A stretch of 62,331 nt of DNA from Oceanococcus sp041625325 (GTDB lineage: Bacteria > Pseudomonadota > Gammaproteobacteria > Nevskiales > Oceanococcaceae): positions 1 to 62,331 of the forward strand of contig JBFJTN010000002.1 in the NCBI GenBank assembly GCA_041625325.1, written 5' to 3'. The notes below the pieces were generated by a model. It was not told the DNA's origin. It searched no databases and was given only the letters and a program-made list of their open reading frames with translations. Shown piece by piece: positions 47,222 to 56,365 of this stretch (positions are counted from its first letter, which is position 1; each line of letters begins with the position of its first letter). Position numbers and translations under genes: made by a program.

Positions 47222-47955
47222 GCCTGCTGGGCCTGGTGCTGGCGCTGGCCGCCTGCTCCAGTGCCTGGGTGCGCTGGGAGGACAAGCAGGTCACCTATAC
47301 GGTGCAGCCGGGCGACACCCTCTATCAGATCGCCTTCAAGCATTCGCTGGATTATCGCGATATCGCCTGGTGGAACGGACTGGGGCGCCAGGACAAGATC
47401 CACGTCGGCCAGGTCCTGCGCCTGGACCCGCCCTTGCCCGGCGAACTGCGGCAGGCGCCGGCGGTCCCGGTGGCGCATGCGCCGCCGGCCACCAGCAGCA
47501 GCCGACGGGCCAGCAGTGCCCCGGTGGCCGAGACGCCGCGGCCCGTGCAGCGTCCGCCACCGCGCACCGCGCCGGCGCCAGGGCCCAGCCGCTGGCAGTG
47601 GCCGGTGCAGGGGCCCTTGCTGGCCCGCTTCGATGCGGCCAAGGGGCGCAAGGGCATCGATATCGGCGGCGAGGTGGGTGATCCGGTGCGGGCCGCGGCG
47701 GCCGGCAAGGTGGTCTATGCCGGCGGCGCCCTCAAGGGTTACGGTCAGCTGGTGATCATCAAGCACGGCGATGAATACCTGACGGCCTACGGTCATAACG
47801 ACCGCCTGCAGGTGCGTGAAGGCGAACAGGTCGAGGCCGGCCAGAGCATCGCCACCATGGGCCTGGGGCCGCAGAACCGGCCGCTGCTGCATTTCGAGAT
47901 CCGCAAGCTGGGCAAGCCGATCAATCCGGAGGGCCTGCTGCCGGTCAGCGAGTAG
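47167..47955 (+). CDS. nlpD: Murein hydrolase activator NlpD (LysM + degenerate LytM lipoprotein)
   Basis: Outer-membrane lipoprotein that activates amidase AmiC at the septum. The frame encodes 262 residues: lipobox LVLALAAC, a LysM domain (YTVQPGDTLYQIAFKHSL to VGQVLRLDPP), a Pro/Ala/Ser-rich linker, and a C-terminal M23/LytM domain. The LytM domain is degenerate: the first zinc site reads KGIDIGG rather than HxGxD, while YGHND and LLHFEIR remain, as in E. coli NlpD, so it is an activator rather than a peptidase. No ATG precedes the signal; GTG 47167, overlapping yqaA by 55 bases, is the best start but is uncertain. The usual follower rpoS is absent here. Confidence 0.88.
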   Translation: MEPARHHRGRFAGIPLRLSLLGLVLALAACSSAWVRWEDKQVTYTVQPGDTLYQIAFKHSLDYRDIAWWNGLGRQDKIHVGQVLRLDPPLPGELRQAPAVPVAHAPPATSSSRRASSAPVAETPRPVQRPPPRTAPAPGPSRWQWPVQGPLLARFDAAKGRKGIDIGGEVGDPVRAAAAGKVVYAGGALKGYGQLVIIKHGDEYLTAYGHNDRLQVREGEQVEAGQSIATMGLGPQNRPLLHFEIRKLGKPINPEGLLPVSE

Positions 47956-47996
47956 TTTCCGCAGCGCATCGCTGGCTATCACGGGCTTTCGCACGC

Positions 47997-48002
47997 TAGA
48001 AT
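47997..48002 (+). promoter_or_regulatory. Candidate -10 of the aminotransferase gene
   Basis: TAGAAT lies 27 bases before the ATG at 48030, in the 74-base gap after nlpD. No convincing -35 partner is seen. No Shine-Dalgarno precedes the ATG either. Confidence 0.35.
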
Positions 48003-48029
48003 TCCGCCCCTTTCCCCCGATTTGCTGCA

Positions 48030-49208
48030 ATGCAAGATCAATTCCAGCGCATCGAGCGCCTGCCGCCCTATACCTTCAACGTCGTCGGCGAACTGAAGAA
48101 GGCGGCCCGGGCGCGTGGGGAGGACATCATCGATCTGTCCATGGGGAACCCCGACCAGCCCACGCCGCAGCACATCGTGGACAAGCTGACCGAGACCGCC
48201 CAGCGCGGCGACACCCATCGCTACTCGGTCAGCCGCGGCATACCGCGTCTGCGCAAGGCGATCTGCGACTGGTACAAGCGCAAGTACGACGTCGATCTCG
48301 ATCCCGAGACCGAAGCCATCGTCACCATCGGCTCCAAGGAGGGTCTGGCCCATCTGGCGCTGGCCACCCTGGGCCCGGGTGACGTGGTGCTGGTGCCGAA
48401 TCCGGCCTATCCGATCCATCCCTACGGCGTGGTCATCGCCGGCGCGGACGTGCGCCATGTGAAGCATGTGCCGGGCGGCGATTTCTTCCACGAACTGGAA
48501 GTGGCGATCAAGGAGTCCTGGCCGGCGCCCAAGATGATGCTGCTGAACTTCCCGGCCAACCCCACCGGCGAGGTGGTGGAGCTCAGCTTCTTCGAGCGGG
48601 TGGTCGAGATGGCCAAGGAATACGGGCTGTGGGTGGTGCAGGATCTGGCCTACGCCGAGCTGTGCTTCGATGGCTACGAGGCGCCCTCCATCCTGCAGGT
48701 GCCGGGGGCGATGGACGTGGCGGTGGAATCCTATTCCCTGTCCAAGACCTACAACATGCCGGGCTGGCGCATCGGCTTCATGTGCGGCAATCCCAAGCTG
48801 ATCGGCGCCCTGGGCCGGATCAAGTCCTACCTGGACTACGGCACCTTCACGCCTGTACAGGTCGCGGCCATCGCCGCACTGAACGGACCGCAGGACTGCG
48901 TGGCCGAGATCCGGCGCATGTACAAGAGCCGTCGTGACGTGCTCTGCGACGGTCTCAATGCCATGGGCTGGCCGGTGGAAAAGCCCAAGTCGACCATGTT
49001 CGTGTGGGCGCCGATCCCCGAGCCCTTCAAGGCCGAGGGCTCGCTGGAGTTTTCCAAGCGCCTGCTGGCCGAGGCCAAGGTGGCGGTATCACCCGGAGTG
49101 GGATTTGGCCACCACGGCGACGGTTTCGTGCGCATCGCGCTGATCGAGAACGAACACCGGACCCGCCAGGCCCTGCGCGGCATCCGCCGCATGATGGAAA
49201 AAGCATAG
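48030..49208 (+). CDS. alaC: PLP-dependent aminotransferase, AlaC (YfdZ) type
   Basis: Class I/II fold-type I aminotransferase, likely making alanine from pyruvate and glutamate. The 392-residue enzyme starts QFQRIERLPPYTFNVVGELK, typical of AlaC, and has DLSMGNPDQPTP, RYSVSRGIPRLR, PNPAYPIHPYG, LLNFPANPTGEV, VVQDLAYAELCFDGY and the PLP lysine Lys239 in SLSKTYNMPGWRIGF, with C-terminal arginine in FVRIALIEN. Its position directly upstream of hom and thrC is shared with several beta- and gammaproteobacteria and suggests shared control of aspartate-family amino acid synthesis. Confidence 0.92.
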   Translation: MQDQFQRIERLPPYTFNVVGELKKAARARGEDIIDLSMGNPDQPTPQHIVDKLTETAQRGDTHRYSVSRGIPRLRKAICDWYKRKYDVDLDPETEAIVTIGSKEGLAHLALATLGPGDVVLVPNPAYPIHPYGVVIAGADVRHVKHVPGGDFFHELEVAIKESWPAPKMMLLNFPANPTGEVVELSFFERVVEMAKEYGLWVVQDLAYAELCFDGYEAPSILQVPGAMDVAVESYSLSKTYNMPGWRIGFMCGNPKLIGALGRIKSYLDYGTFTPVQVAAIAALNGPQDCVAEIRRMYKSRRDVLCDGLNAMGWPVEKPKSTMFVWAPIPEPFKAEGSLEFSKRLLAEAKVAVSPGVGFGHHGDGFVRIALIENEHRTRQALRGIRRMMEKA

Positions 49209-49215
49209 GAACACC

Positions 49216-50490
49216 ATGAGTCTGAAGATTGGTCTGCTGGGCCTGGGCACCGTCGGCAGCGGCGTGGTGCAGGTTCTGCGCGAGAATGCCGCCGAACTCG
49301 CCGAGCGCGCGGGTCAGGAGATCGAGATCGTCCGTGCCAGCGTGCGCGATCCCGCGCGGCCGCGCGACTGCGACCTCAGCGGCATCCGCGTGGATACCGA
49401 TCCCCGCGCCCTGATCAGCGACCCGCAGGTCGACGTGGTTGTCGAACTGATCGGCGGCACCGGTCTGGCCCGTGAACTGGTGCTGGGTGCGCTGGCCAAC
49501 GGCAAGTCGGTTGTGACCGCGAACAAGGCGCTGATCGCCGAGCATGGCCAGGAGATCTTCGAGGCCGCTCAGGCGGCCGGCCAGCGGGTCGAGTTCGAGG
49601 CCGCGGTGGCCGGCGGCATCCCGCTGATCAAGTCGCTGCGCGAGGGCCTGGCCGGCAATCGCATCAGCCAGATCGCCGGCATCATCAACGGCACCACCAA
49701 CTTCATCCTGACCAAGATGGAGTCGGACGAAGAGACTTTCGAGAACGTGCTGGCCGAGGCGCAGGCCAAGGGCTACGCCGAGGCCAACCCGACCTTCGAT
49801 GTGGAGGGCATCGACGCCGGGCACAAGCTGGCGATTCTGGCCACCCTGGCTTTCGACATCCCGCTGGCCACCGACCAGCTGCACACCGTCGGGGTTGGCA
49901 AGGTCACCGCCGAGGACATCGCCTACGCCGATGAACTGGGCTACCGGATCAAGCATCTGGCCATCGCCCGTGACAGCGAGGCCGGGGTGGAACTGCGGGT
50001 GGAACCCACCCTGGTGCCGCGCGAGGCCTTCGTGGCCAAGGTGGACGGGGTGATGAACGGGGTTTCGATCACGGGCAACGCGGTGGGCACGGCCGGCTTC
50101 TACGGTCCCGGCGCCGGCGCCCTGGCCACCGCATCCGCGGTGGTGGCCGACATCGTCGACCTGGCCCGCGGCCATGCCATCCCGCCGCCGCGCATGCAGC
50201 GGCCGCTGAAGATCCTGCCGCAGGATCAGGTGGTCAGCGCCCATTATCTGCGCATCAAGGTGCTCGACCGCCCCGGGGTGATGCAGAAGATCAGCACCAT
50301 TCTGGCCGGCCTGGACATCAGCATCGAGGCCATCGTGCAGAAGGAAGCCCATGGTCAGGACGCGGTCGTCGTACTGCTGACCCATGAGGTCAGCCTGGGC
50401 GCGATCAAGCAGGCCGTGGACCAGCTCATGGCCCTGGATATCGTCCAGGGGGAAATCATGCAGATGCGCCTGGAGCACCTGAGCGAATGA
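49216..50490 (+). CDS. hom: Homoserine dehydrogenase (monofunctional)
   Basis: Reduces aspartate semialdehyde to homoserine, the branch to threonine and methionine. The 424-residue protein has the Rossmann motif GLLGLGTVGSGVVQVL (6-21), VVTANKALIAEHG, FEAAVAGGIPLIKSLREGL, the segment GIINGTTNFILTKM, and DVEGIDAGHKLAILA. A C-terminal ACT domain (YLRIKVLDRPGVMQKISTIL onward) should give threonine feedback control. It is not fused to aspartokinase. It follows the aminotransferase by 7 bases, and its stop overlaps thrC as ATGA. Confidence 0.97.
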   Translation: MSLKIGLLGLGTVGSGVVQVLRENAAELAERAGQEIEIVRASVRDPARPRDCDLSGIRVDTDPRALISDPQVDVVVELIGGTGLARELVLGALANGKSVVTANKALIAEHGQEIFEAAQAAGQRVEFEAAVAGGIPLIKSLREGLAGNRISQIAGIINGTTNFILTKMESDEETFENVLAEAQAKGYAEANPTFDVEGIDAGHKLAILATLAFDIPLATDQLHTVGVGKVTAEDIAYADELGYRIKHLAIARDSEAGVELRVEPTLVPREAFVAKVDGVMNGVSITGNAVGTAGFYGPGAGALATASAVVADIVDLARGHAIPPPRMQRPLKILPQDQVVSAHYLRIKVLDRPGVMQKISTILAGLDISIEAIVQKEAHGQDAVVVLLTHEVSLGAIKQAVDQLMALDIVQGEIMQMRLEHLSE

Positions 50491-51626
50491 ACCGAGTGAT
50501 GAATGCCAGCCAGCTCTACACGGGCCTGGTCGACCGCTACCGCAGCCGCCTGCCGATTGCCGCCGAGGCCGAGGCCATCTGCCTGGGCGAGGGCGCGACC
50601 CCGCTGATCCGGCTGCGCAACATACCGGGCGACATCGGCTTTTCCGGCGCGATCTACGTCAAGTACGAAGGCCTCAATCCCACCGGCTCCTTCAAGGACC
50701 GCGGCATGACCGTGGCGGTGACTCAGGCCCACCACGAGGGCAGCAAGGCCATCATCTGCGCCTCCACCGGCAACACCTCTGCCGCCGCGGCCGCCTATGC
50801 GGCGCGCGCCGGCATGACCGCCTTCGTGCTGATCCCCGAGGGCAAGATCGCGATGGGCAAGTTCTCCCAGACCGCGATCCACGGCTGCTCGGTGATCCAG
50901 ATTCGCGGCAACTTCGATGACGGCATGCAGCTGGTCAAGGAAGTGGCCGAGGACCTGCCGGTGACGGTGGTCAATTCGATCAACCCCTATCGTCTGCAGG
51001 GCCAGAAGACCGCCGCCTTCGAGATCGTCGAGGCCCTGGGCGACGCGCCCGACTACCACTGCATCCCGGTCGGCAATGCCGGCAATATCTCGGCCTACTG
51101 GATGGGTTATCGCGAGATGGCCACGCAGCGCCCGGATGAAACGCCGATCGCGCCGGCCGAGTTTTCCTATGCGCGGGAAGCGGTGACCGACAGGCGCCCG
51201 GTCATGTGCGGCTTCCAGGCCGCCGGCGCCGCGCCTTTCATCAGCGGCGAACCGGTGAAGAACCCGGAAACCGTGGCCACCGCGATTCGCATCGGCAATC
51301 CGCAGAGCTGGGCCCATGCCGAGACCGCCGTGCGCGAATCCGGCGGCCACTTCGACGCCATCGCCGATGAGGACATCCTGGCCGCGCAGAAGCTGCTGGC
51401 CACCCGCGAGGGCGTGTTCTGCGAGCCGGCCTCGGCGGCCTCGCTGGCCGGCGCCCTGCGTGACATCGCCAGTGGCCGGATCAAGGCCGGCAGCACGGTG
51501 GTCTGCACCCTGACCGGCCATGGCCTGAAGGACCCGGACATCGCGATCCGCCAGGCCACCGCCGAGCCGGTCACGGTGGACGCCACCCGCGCGGCGGTCG
51601 AAGAGGCGCTGCGCGCCGGCCTGTGA
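50487..51626 (+). CDS. thrC: Threonine synthase
   Basis: Converts O-phosphohomoserine to threonine with PLP. The 379-residue size and sequence fit the short threonine synthase class: GEGATPLIRLRNI, the PLP lysine Lys70 in NPTGSFKDRGMTVAV, ASTGNTSAAAAAYAARAG, VVNSINPYRLQGQKTAAFEI, PVGNAGNISAYWMGY and the late CTLTGHGLKDPD. Start at ATG 50487 overlaps hom; a second ATG four codons later (50499) is possible. With hom it completes aspartate semialdehyde to threonine except homoserine kinase, which is not in the window. Confidence 0.96.
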   Translation: MNRVMNASQLYTGLVDRYRSRLPIAAEAEAICLGEGATPLIRLRNIPGDIGFSGAIYVKYEGLNPTGSFKDRGMTVAVTQAHHEGSKAIICASTGNTSAAAAAYAARAGMTAFVLIPEGKIAMGKFSQTAIHGCSVIQIRGNFDDGMQLVKEVAEDLPVTVVNSINPYRLQGQKTAAFEIVEALGDAPDYHCIPVGNAGNISAYWMGYREMATQRPDETPIAPAEFSYAREAVTDRRPVMCGFQAAGAAPFISGEPVKNPETVATAIRIGNPQSWAHAETAVRESGGHFDAIADEDILAAQKLLATREGVFCEPASAASLAGALRDIASGRIKAGSTVVCTLTGHGLKDPDIAIRQATAEPVTVDATRAAVEEALRAGL

Positions 51627-51663
51627 GGGCCGCCAGCACGGCCGACATGAGGCGGGCTCCGGC

Positions 51664-53373
51664 ATGCCCGGACTGAGCGCCCGGCCACTGCGCCGGCGCG
51701 AGCCGCAGGCCGCGCCCCGCGAAGACATTGCCCACCCGGTGCTGCGCCGGGTGCTGGCGCATCGTGGCCTGCGCGGGCAGGGCCTGGATCATGCGCTGGC
51801 CGACCTGCTGCCCTGGTCCGGCCTGAGCGGCATCGAAACGGCGGCCACACTGCTGCACGAGGCGATCGAAGCCGGCCACCGCATCCTGATCGTCGGCGAC
51901 TATGATGCCGATGGCGCCACCGGCGTGGCCCTGGCGATCAGCGCCCTGCGGGATTTCGGCGCGGCGCACATCGACTACCTGGTGCCGGACAGGGTGCGCT
52001 ATGGCTACGGCCTGTCGGCGCCGCTGGCGGCGCTGGCCCTGGAACGGCGGCCCGAACTGCTGATTACGGTGGACAACGGCATCAGCAGCGTCGAGGGCAT
52101 CGCCCGCCTGCGCGCCGCCGGCGTGTCGGTGATCGTCACCGATCATCATCTGCCGGGGGAGGAACTGCCGGCCGCTCACGCCATCGTCAATCCGAACCAG
52201 CCCGGGGATGCCTTCGCCTCCAAGGCCCTGGCCGGGGTCGGGGTGATGTTCTACCTGCTGCTGGCCCTGCGCCAGCGCCGCCGCGATGCCGGTCACAGCG
52301 TGCCGAACATGGCCCAGTACCTGGATCTGGTGGCCCTGGGCACGGTGGCGGATCTGGTGCCGCTGGATACGAACAACCGCATCCTGGTCGAGCAGGGCCT
52401 GCGACGCATGCGCGCCGGCCTGGCACGGCCCGGCGTCCAGGCCCTGATCGACATCTCCCGACGGGTGCCGGCCGAACTGCAGGCCAGCGATCTGGGCTTC
52501 GCGCTGGGGCCGCGAGTCAACGCCGCCGGCCGCCTGGAGCACATGGACCGAGGCATCGCCTGCCTGCTCGCGCCGGACATCAGCGCCGCCCGCCCGCTGG
52601 CGGCGGAGCTGGACGAGATCAACCGCAGCCGCCGCGCGCTGCAGGGCGAGATGCAGGATATGGCCCTGGATCAGGTACTGAAGGCAGTGGACCCGGTGCA
52701 GAGTCATGCCCTGTGTCTCTACGACAAGCGCTGGCATGAAGGGGTGGTCGGCCTGGTCGCCTCCCGCCTGAAAGAGCAGTTTCACCGCCCGGCGCTGGCT
52801 TTCGCCCGGGCCGCCGACGGCAGCCTGAAGGGTTCCGGCCGCTCGATACCGGGCTTTCACCTGCGCGATGCCCTGGCCCTGCTCGATGCCCGTCATCCGG
52901 GCCTGATCACGAAATTTGGCGGTCATGCGATGGCCGCCGGTCTGAGCATTGCCGCCCGGAATTTCGAGCGCCTGGAGCAGGCCTTCGCCGCCATCTGCGC
53001 GGAGCGCATTGCGCCCGAGCTGCTGCGGCCGCAGTGGCCCAGCGACGGCGAACTGGCCGCAGAGGAATTCAGTGTCGACACCGTCCTGGCGCTGCGCGGC
53101 GGGGGGCCCTGGGGCCAGGCCTGGGAGGAGCCGCAGTTCGACAATGCCTTTGTGGTGCTGGAGGAGCGCATCGTGGGCAGCGGTCATCTGAAGCTGAAGC
53201 TGGCCCTGCCGGGCGACAGCCGCCCCATCCACGCGATCGCTTTCGGGGTGGACGAACCGCTGGGTCGGCCGCAGGCGCGACTGGTCTATCAGCTGCAGCT
53301 GGACGACTACTACTCGCCGCCCCGGCCGCAACTGATCGTACGGGGGCTGGTGCAGGAGCCCTCGCTGGCGTAG
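51664..53373 (+). CDS. recJ: Single-stranded-DNA-specific exonuclease RecJ
   Basis: 5'-3' exonuclease on single-stranded DNA, used in recombination and mismatch repair. The 569-residue protein has the DHH-family motifs ILIVGDYDADGATG (79-84 core), LITVDNGISS, VIVTDHHLPGEELP and VALGTVADLVPLD, the DHHA1 segment RWHEGVVGLVASRLKE with GSGRSIPGFHLRDAL and KFGGHAMAAG, and a C-terminal OB-fold region. Size is as expected. A thrC-recJ neighbourhood is known in other proteobacteria. It starts 37 bases after thrC at MPGLSARPL. Confidence 0.96.
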   Translation: MPGLSARPLRRREPQAAPREDIAHPVLRRVLAHRGLRGQGLDHALADLLPWSGLSGIETAATLLHEAIEAGHRILIVGDYDADGATGVALAISALRDFGAAHIDYLVPDRVRYGYGLSAPLAALALERRPELLITVDNGISSVEGIARLRAAGVSVIVTDHHLPGEELPAAHAIVNPNQPGDAFASKALAGVGVMFYLLLALRQRRRDAGHSVPNMAQYLDLVALGTVADLVPLDTNNRILVEQGLRRMRAGLARPGVQALIDISRRVPAELQASDLGFALGPRVNAAGRLEHMDRGIACLLAPDISAARPLAAELDEINRSRRALQGEMQDMALDQVLKAVDPVQSHALCLYDKRWHEGVVGLVASRLKEQFHRPALAFARAADGSLKGSGRSIPGFHLRDALALLDARHPGLITKFGGHAMAAGLSIAARNFERLEQAFAAICAERIAPELLRPQWPSDGELAAEEFSVDTVLALRGGGPWGQAWEEPQFDNAFVVLEERIVGSGHLKLKLALPGDSRPIHAIAFGVDEPLGRPQARLVYQLQLDDYYSPPRPQLIVRGLVQEPSLA

Positions 53374-53411
53374 TTTGGGCCAAATCCCGATTGCGACATT
53401 CCGAGGTGGCC

Positions 53412-54140
53412 ATGAGCCCGCAGGAACACCCCCCGGCGCAGCCGCATCTGCCGCTGCGCGAACTGTTTCCCGGTATCCGCTGTGCCGCCAGCCGGCTCAG
53501 CATGGGGCCGATTCCGGGGGTGGCTTTCAGCCGCAACATGATCGTGGTGCGCACCGATGCCGGTCAGGTTCTGATCAATCCGGTGCGTCTGAGCGTCGAG
53601 GCGGAAGAGGAGCTGCTCGCCGACGGACCGGTCATCGCGGCCATGCGTCTGGGGGCCTTCCATGGTCGTGATGATGCCTACACGCTGGCGCGCTTCGGCG
53701 CCGAGTTCTGGGCCACGCCCGGCCGCCAGGGCTTTGACGGCCCGCCCATCGCACGGGAGATCACCGAGGACGGCGAACTGCCCATCCCCGGTGCGCGGGC
53801 ACTGGTGTTCCGCAAGGCCCGTATCGCCGAATGCGTGCTGCACCTCCCGGAACACCGCCTGCTGATCACCTGCGACAGCGTGCAGCACTATGAGAAGGAC
53901 CCGCTGATCTCCTTCATGGGCCACCTGGTCATGCGCCCGATGGGCTTTTTCACTCCCTGCGTGATCGGTCCGCTGTGGCTGAAGGCGGCGACCCCGCGGG
54001 GCGGCAGCCTGCGGCCGGATTTCGAGCGCATCCTGGCGCTGGATTTCGACCACCTGATCGCCGGCCACGGCACGCTGAAACGCGGCGGTGCCCGCGAGGC
54101 GCTGCGCCGCAACGTGGAGAAACTCCCGGCCCTGAACTGA
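53412..54140 (+). CDS. Metallo-beta-lactamase-like protein of unknown function
   Basis: A 242-residue cytoplasmic protein whose strand pattern (SRNMIVVRTDAGQVLINPVRL, then AAMRLGAFHGRDDAY) looks like the opening of a metallo-beta-lactamase fold, with HGRDD where the HxHxDH motif would be and a late AGHGTLKRGG. Only part of the metal ligand set is recognisable, so activity as a zinc hydrolase is uncertain. LLITCDSVQHYEKDPL resembles the D-containing strand of such enzymes. The frame is open upstream through recJ, but MSPQEHPPAQPHLPL at 53412 is a sensible start, 38 bases after recJ with GAGG upstream. Function unknown. Confidence 0.7.
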   Translation: MSPQEHPPAQPHLPLRELFPGIRCAASRLSMGPIPGVAFSRNMIVVRTDAGQVLINPVRLSVEAEEELLADGPVIAAMRLGAFHGRDDAYTLARFGAEFWATPGRQGFDGPPIAREITEDGELPIPGARALVFRKARIAECVLHLPEHRLLITCDSVQHYEKDPLISFMGHLVMRPMGFFTPCVIGPLWLKAATPRGGSLRPDFERILALDFDHLIAGHGTLKRGGAREALRRNVEKLPALN

Positions 54141-54143
54141 AAA

Positions 54144-54163
54144 GGGCGGCCCGTAGGCCGCCC
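54144..54163 (-). terminator. Hairpin terminator in the convergent gap, best for the minus strand
   Basis: GGGCGGCC (54144-54151) and GGCCGCCC (54156-54163) form a perfect 8-base stem around CGTA. Read on the minus strand it is followed by TTTTC, so it should terminate the subtilase gene whose stop is at 54185; on the plus strand no T run follows, though the hairpin may still protect the upstream transcript. Confidence 0.7.
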
Positions 54164-54184
54164 TGGATCAGTCGAGGGCCTGCC

Positions 54185-56248
54185 TCACAGGTCGGAGGCG
54201 TCGCCGTAGGCCTGCAGGCCGTCGATCAGCAGCGGCAGGGTCTGCGGGCAGACATCGCTGAGGAAGCTGCGGATCGGCCAGTCGGGGCTCGCCGCCGGCG
54301 CATTGCTGCCGTCGTAGTAGCCATGATCCCAGCTGCCCCAGATGCTCTGGCGGCAGGCCGAATCGGCGATCAGCCAGGCCTGCTGCTCGGCGGAAAGCTC
54401 CACCTTCAGGTCGCCACGGGCCAGATCGATGATGCGCTGCACGTCGGCTTCGTACTGCTCGTCGCCGAGCAGGCGGCCGTAGTAGCTGCCGTGACCTTCG
54501 GAGACAAACTCCAGCTCGGCGGCGTTCTCCGAGTCGGGAATGTCCGGGCCGCCCACCTGATACAGCAAGGTGGTTCCACCCGTGGAGTACTGCGCACCCC
54601 GGAACAGGGCCTGCTGCAGTTCGTGCACGGTCAGCTGGCCGTCGGCCATCGCACAGTCCGGATTGGCCGCACCACAGCCGGCCGGGCCGCTGGCGACCAC
54701 GCCGTTGGCCTGGATGCGGCTGGGGCCGTCGAGCAGACGACGGATCCGGTACAGGGCCTGGCCGTACATGCCGGCGATCACCGGGGTCGCATTCGAGGTG
54801 CCGCTGAAGTCACCTTCGGCGGTCACGAAGTCGCCGCCGCCGGTGGCGGAGGGGTAGTCGGTGCCCAGGCTGGCGATGTCCACCGGCCGGTTGTGACCCA
54901 CGCTGGACCCTTCCGGCTCGATCGCGCCCACGGTGACGATCCAGTCCGGCCCCTTCTGGCTGCTCAGCAGGGTGGTGCTGGGTACGGTGAAGGCATTGGC
55001 CAGACCGTTGCCGGCCGACTGGAACCAGGACTGGCCGCGCTCGACGGCGGCGCGCTGGGCTTCGGTGTCGCTGTCGGCGTAGATGTTGTCACGCACCGCG
55101 CCGCCGGTCAGGGACAGGCCCCAGGAATTGGTCTGCAGGTCGATCCAGTCCTGGCTGGCGACCCATTCATTGGCCCATTCCGAGGGGCCGTGGACGAAGA
55201 CCAGCACGCAGTTGGGGCAGCTGCCGTGGAAGTTGCCGGTGCTGACACTGGCGCTGCCGATGCCGTGACTCTCGGCTTCGAAGGTATCCACCGGGCCGGT
55301 GGAGGGGCCGAGCAGCAGGTCAGCGGCGTGCGAGCTGGTCGGCTCGACCAGGCCAAAGGCGCTGCCGAAGGCCACGTGGCCGATCACCTTGGTGCCCGGA
55401 ATCCAGACCATGTTGACCTTGTCATTGGTCGGGCCCTCGGAATAGCGGATCTTGCTCCACTCGGCGATATCCTGGCTGTGCAGTTCACTGGACACGGCCT
55501 GCGGATTGGCCTCGGCGTCGGCCACCGACAGATTCAGGGCCTGATAGCTGGCGAAGGCGGCGGCGCCAGGGTGGCCCGGAATCCATTCGGCCGGATCACG
55601 GTCCAGCGGCAGATCGTCCTGGCTGCCGGCATTCTTGTGCTGCGGCATCATGCTGGCCAGGAAATCCCAGTGATAGGGATTCAGACCGCTGTCGATCACC
55701 GCGATGACCACCACGTCGTCCACGCCGCGGCCACTGCCGGCCACTTCCTGCGGCAGCGGCGCGGGGCCTTGTTCCGGACCGGCCTCCACGACGCTGGCGG
55801 TGAAGCGGCCGGTGAAGGCGGTTTGCACGCTGGTGTAGCCGTACACCCGCAGGATGTAGGTGCCGGGGGTGACGCCTTCGCTCAGGCTCAGGGTTTCGCT
55901 GCTGAGCGAGCCGGATTCGGCGCTGCCGCCGCCACCGGACGGTGCGCTGACCTGCAGGTCCAGGTCGGCGGGCACGTCCCAGCTGACCTGGAACTCGGCG
56001 CCGGAGAAGGCGCAGCCTTCGGGCAGGCTCAGTTCGGTGATGTGCTCGCCCTGGGTCACTGCGTTGCCCACGGCGGTGACCCCGATGCTGCCTTCCCAGG
56101 TCTGGCTGTAGTCACCCAGGGCCAGTGCGCAGGCAGCGCGCGGGCCGGCGTCCAGTGGCGGCAGTGCGGTGGTGGTGTCGCGGCCGCCCTGGCAGGCGGT
56201 CAGCGCAGGCAGCAGCAGGGCGAAGGCCCAGCGTGCGGAGTTCCCCAT
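54185..56248 (-). CDS. Secreted subtilisin-like serine protease (S8), predicted lipoprotein
   Basis: The 687-residue precursor has a lipoprotein signal (MGNSARWAFALLLPALTAC, Cys19). A beta-rich N-terminal part (about 40-155) has TLSLSEGVTPGTYILRVYGY, resembling a bacterial pre-peptidase C-terminal (PPC) domain. The catalytic domain follows with Asp186 (VIAVIDSGLNP), His328 (ESHGIGSAS), oxyanion Asn414 (SAGNG) and Ser485 (GTSNATPVIAG). A 190-residue C-terminal part has Cys pairs (CGAANPDC; ACRQS and VCPQT). The ATG at 56248 is chosen over 56308 because it starts the signal peptide. Substrate unknown; likely degrades extracellular or envelope proteins. Confidence 0.88.
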   Translation of the reverse strand: MGNSARWAFALLLPALTACQGGRDTTTALPPLDAGPRAACALALGDYSQTWEGSIGVTAVGNAVTQGEHITELSLPEGCAFSGAEFQVSWDVPADLDLQVSAPSGGGGSAESGSLSSETLSLSEGVTPGTYILRVYGYTSVQTAFTGRFTASVVEAGPEQGPAPLPQEVAGSGRGVDDVVVIAVIDSGLNPYHWDFLASMMPQHKNAGSQDDLPLDRDPAEWIPGHPGAAAFASYQALNLSVADAEANPQAVSSELHSQDIAEWSKIRYSEGPTNDKVNMVWIPGTKVIGHVAFGSAFGLVEPTSSHAADLLLGPSTGPVDTFEAESHGIGSASVSTGNFHGSCPNCVLVFVHGPSEWANEWVASQDWIDLQTNSWGLSLTGGAVRDNIYADSDTEAQRAAVERGQSWFQSAGNGLANAFTVPSTTLLSSQKGPDWIVTVGAIEPEGSSVGHNRPVDIASLGTDYPSATGGGDFVTAEGDFSGTSNATPVIAGMYGQALYRIRRLLDGPSRIQANGVVASGPAGCGAANPDCAMADGQLTVHELQQALFRGAQYSTGGTTLLYQVGGPDIPDSENAAELEFVSEGHGSYYGRLLGDEQYEADVQRIIDLARGDLKVELSAEQQAWLIADSACRQSIWGSWDHGYYDGSNAPAASPDWPIRSFLSDVCPQTLPLLIDGLQAYGDASDL

Positions 56249-56365
56249 CGTGTGAATCCTCTGAAATGCTCGATTGACAGTGGCTGTTGCAGCCAAAGCC
56301 CTTATCACGAGCCAGCGTCCCGCATGGTTCCGCCGCGAGGTCGCGCGGCAGCACCTGGGAGGCGC

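Noticed and set aside
47167..47955. NlpD as an active zinc endopeptidase
   Set aside because: The first zinc-binding motif is degenerate (KGIDIGG), so it fits an amidase activator.
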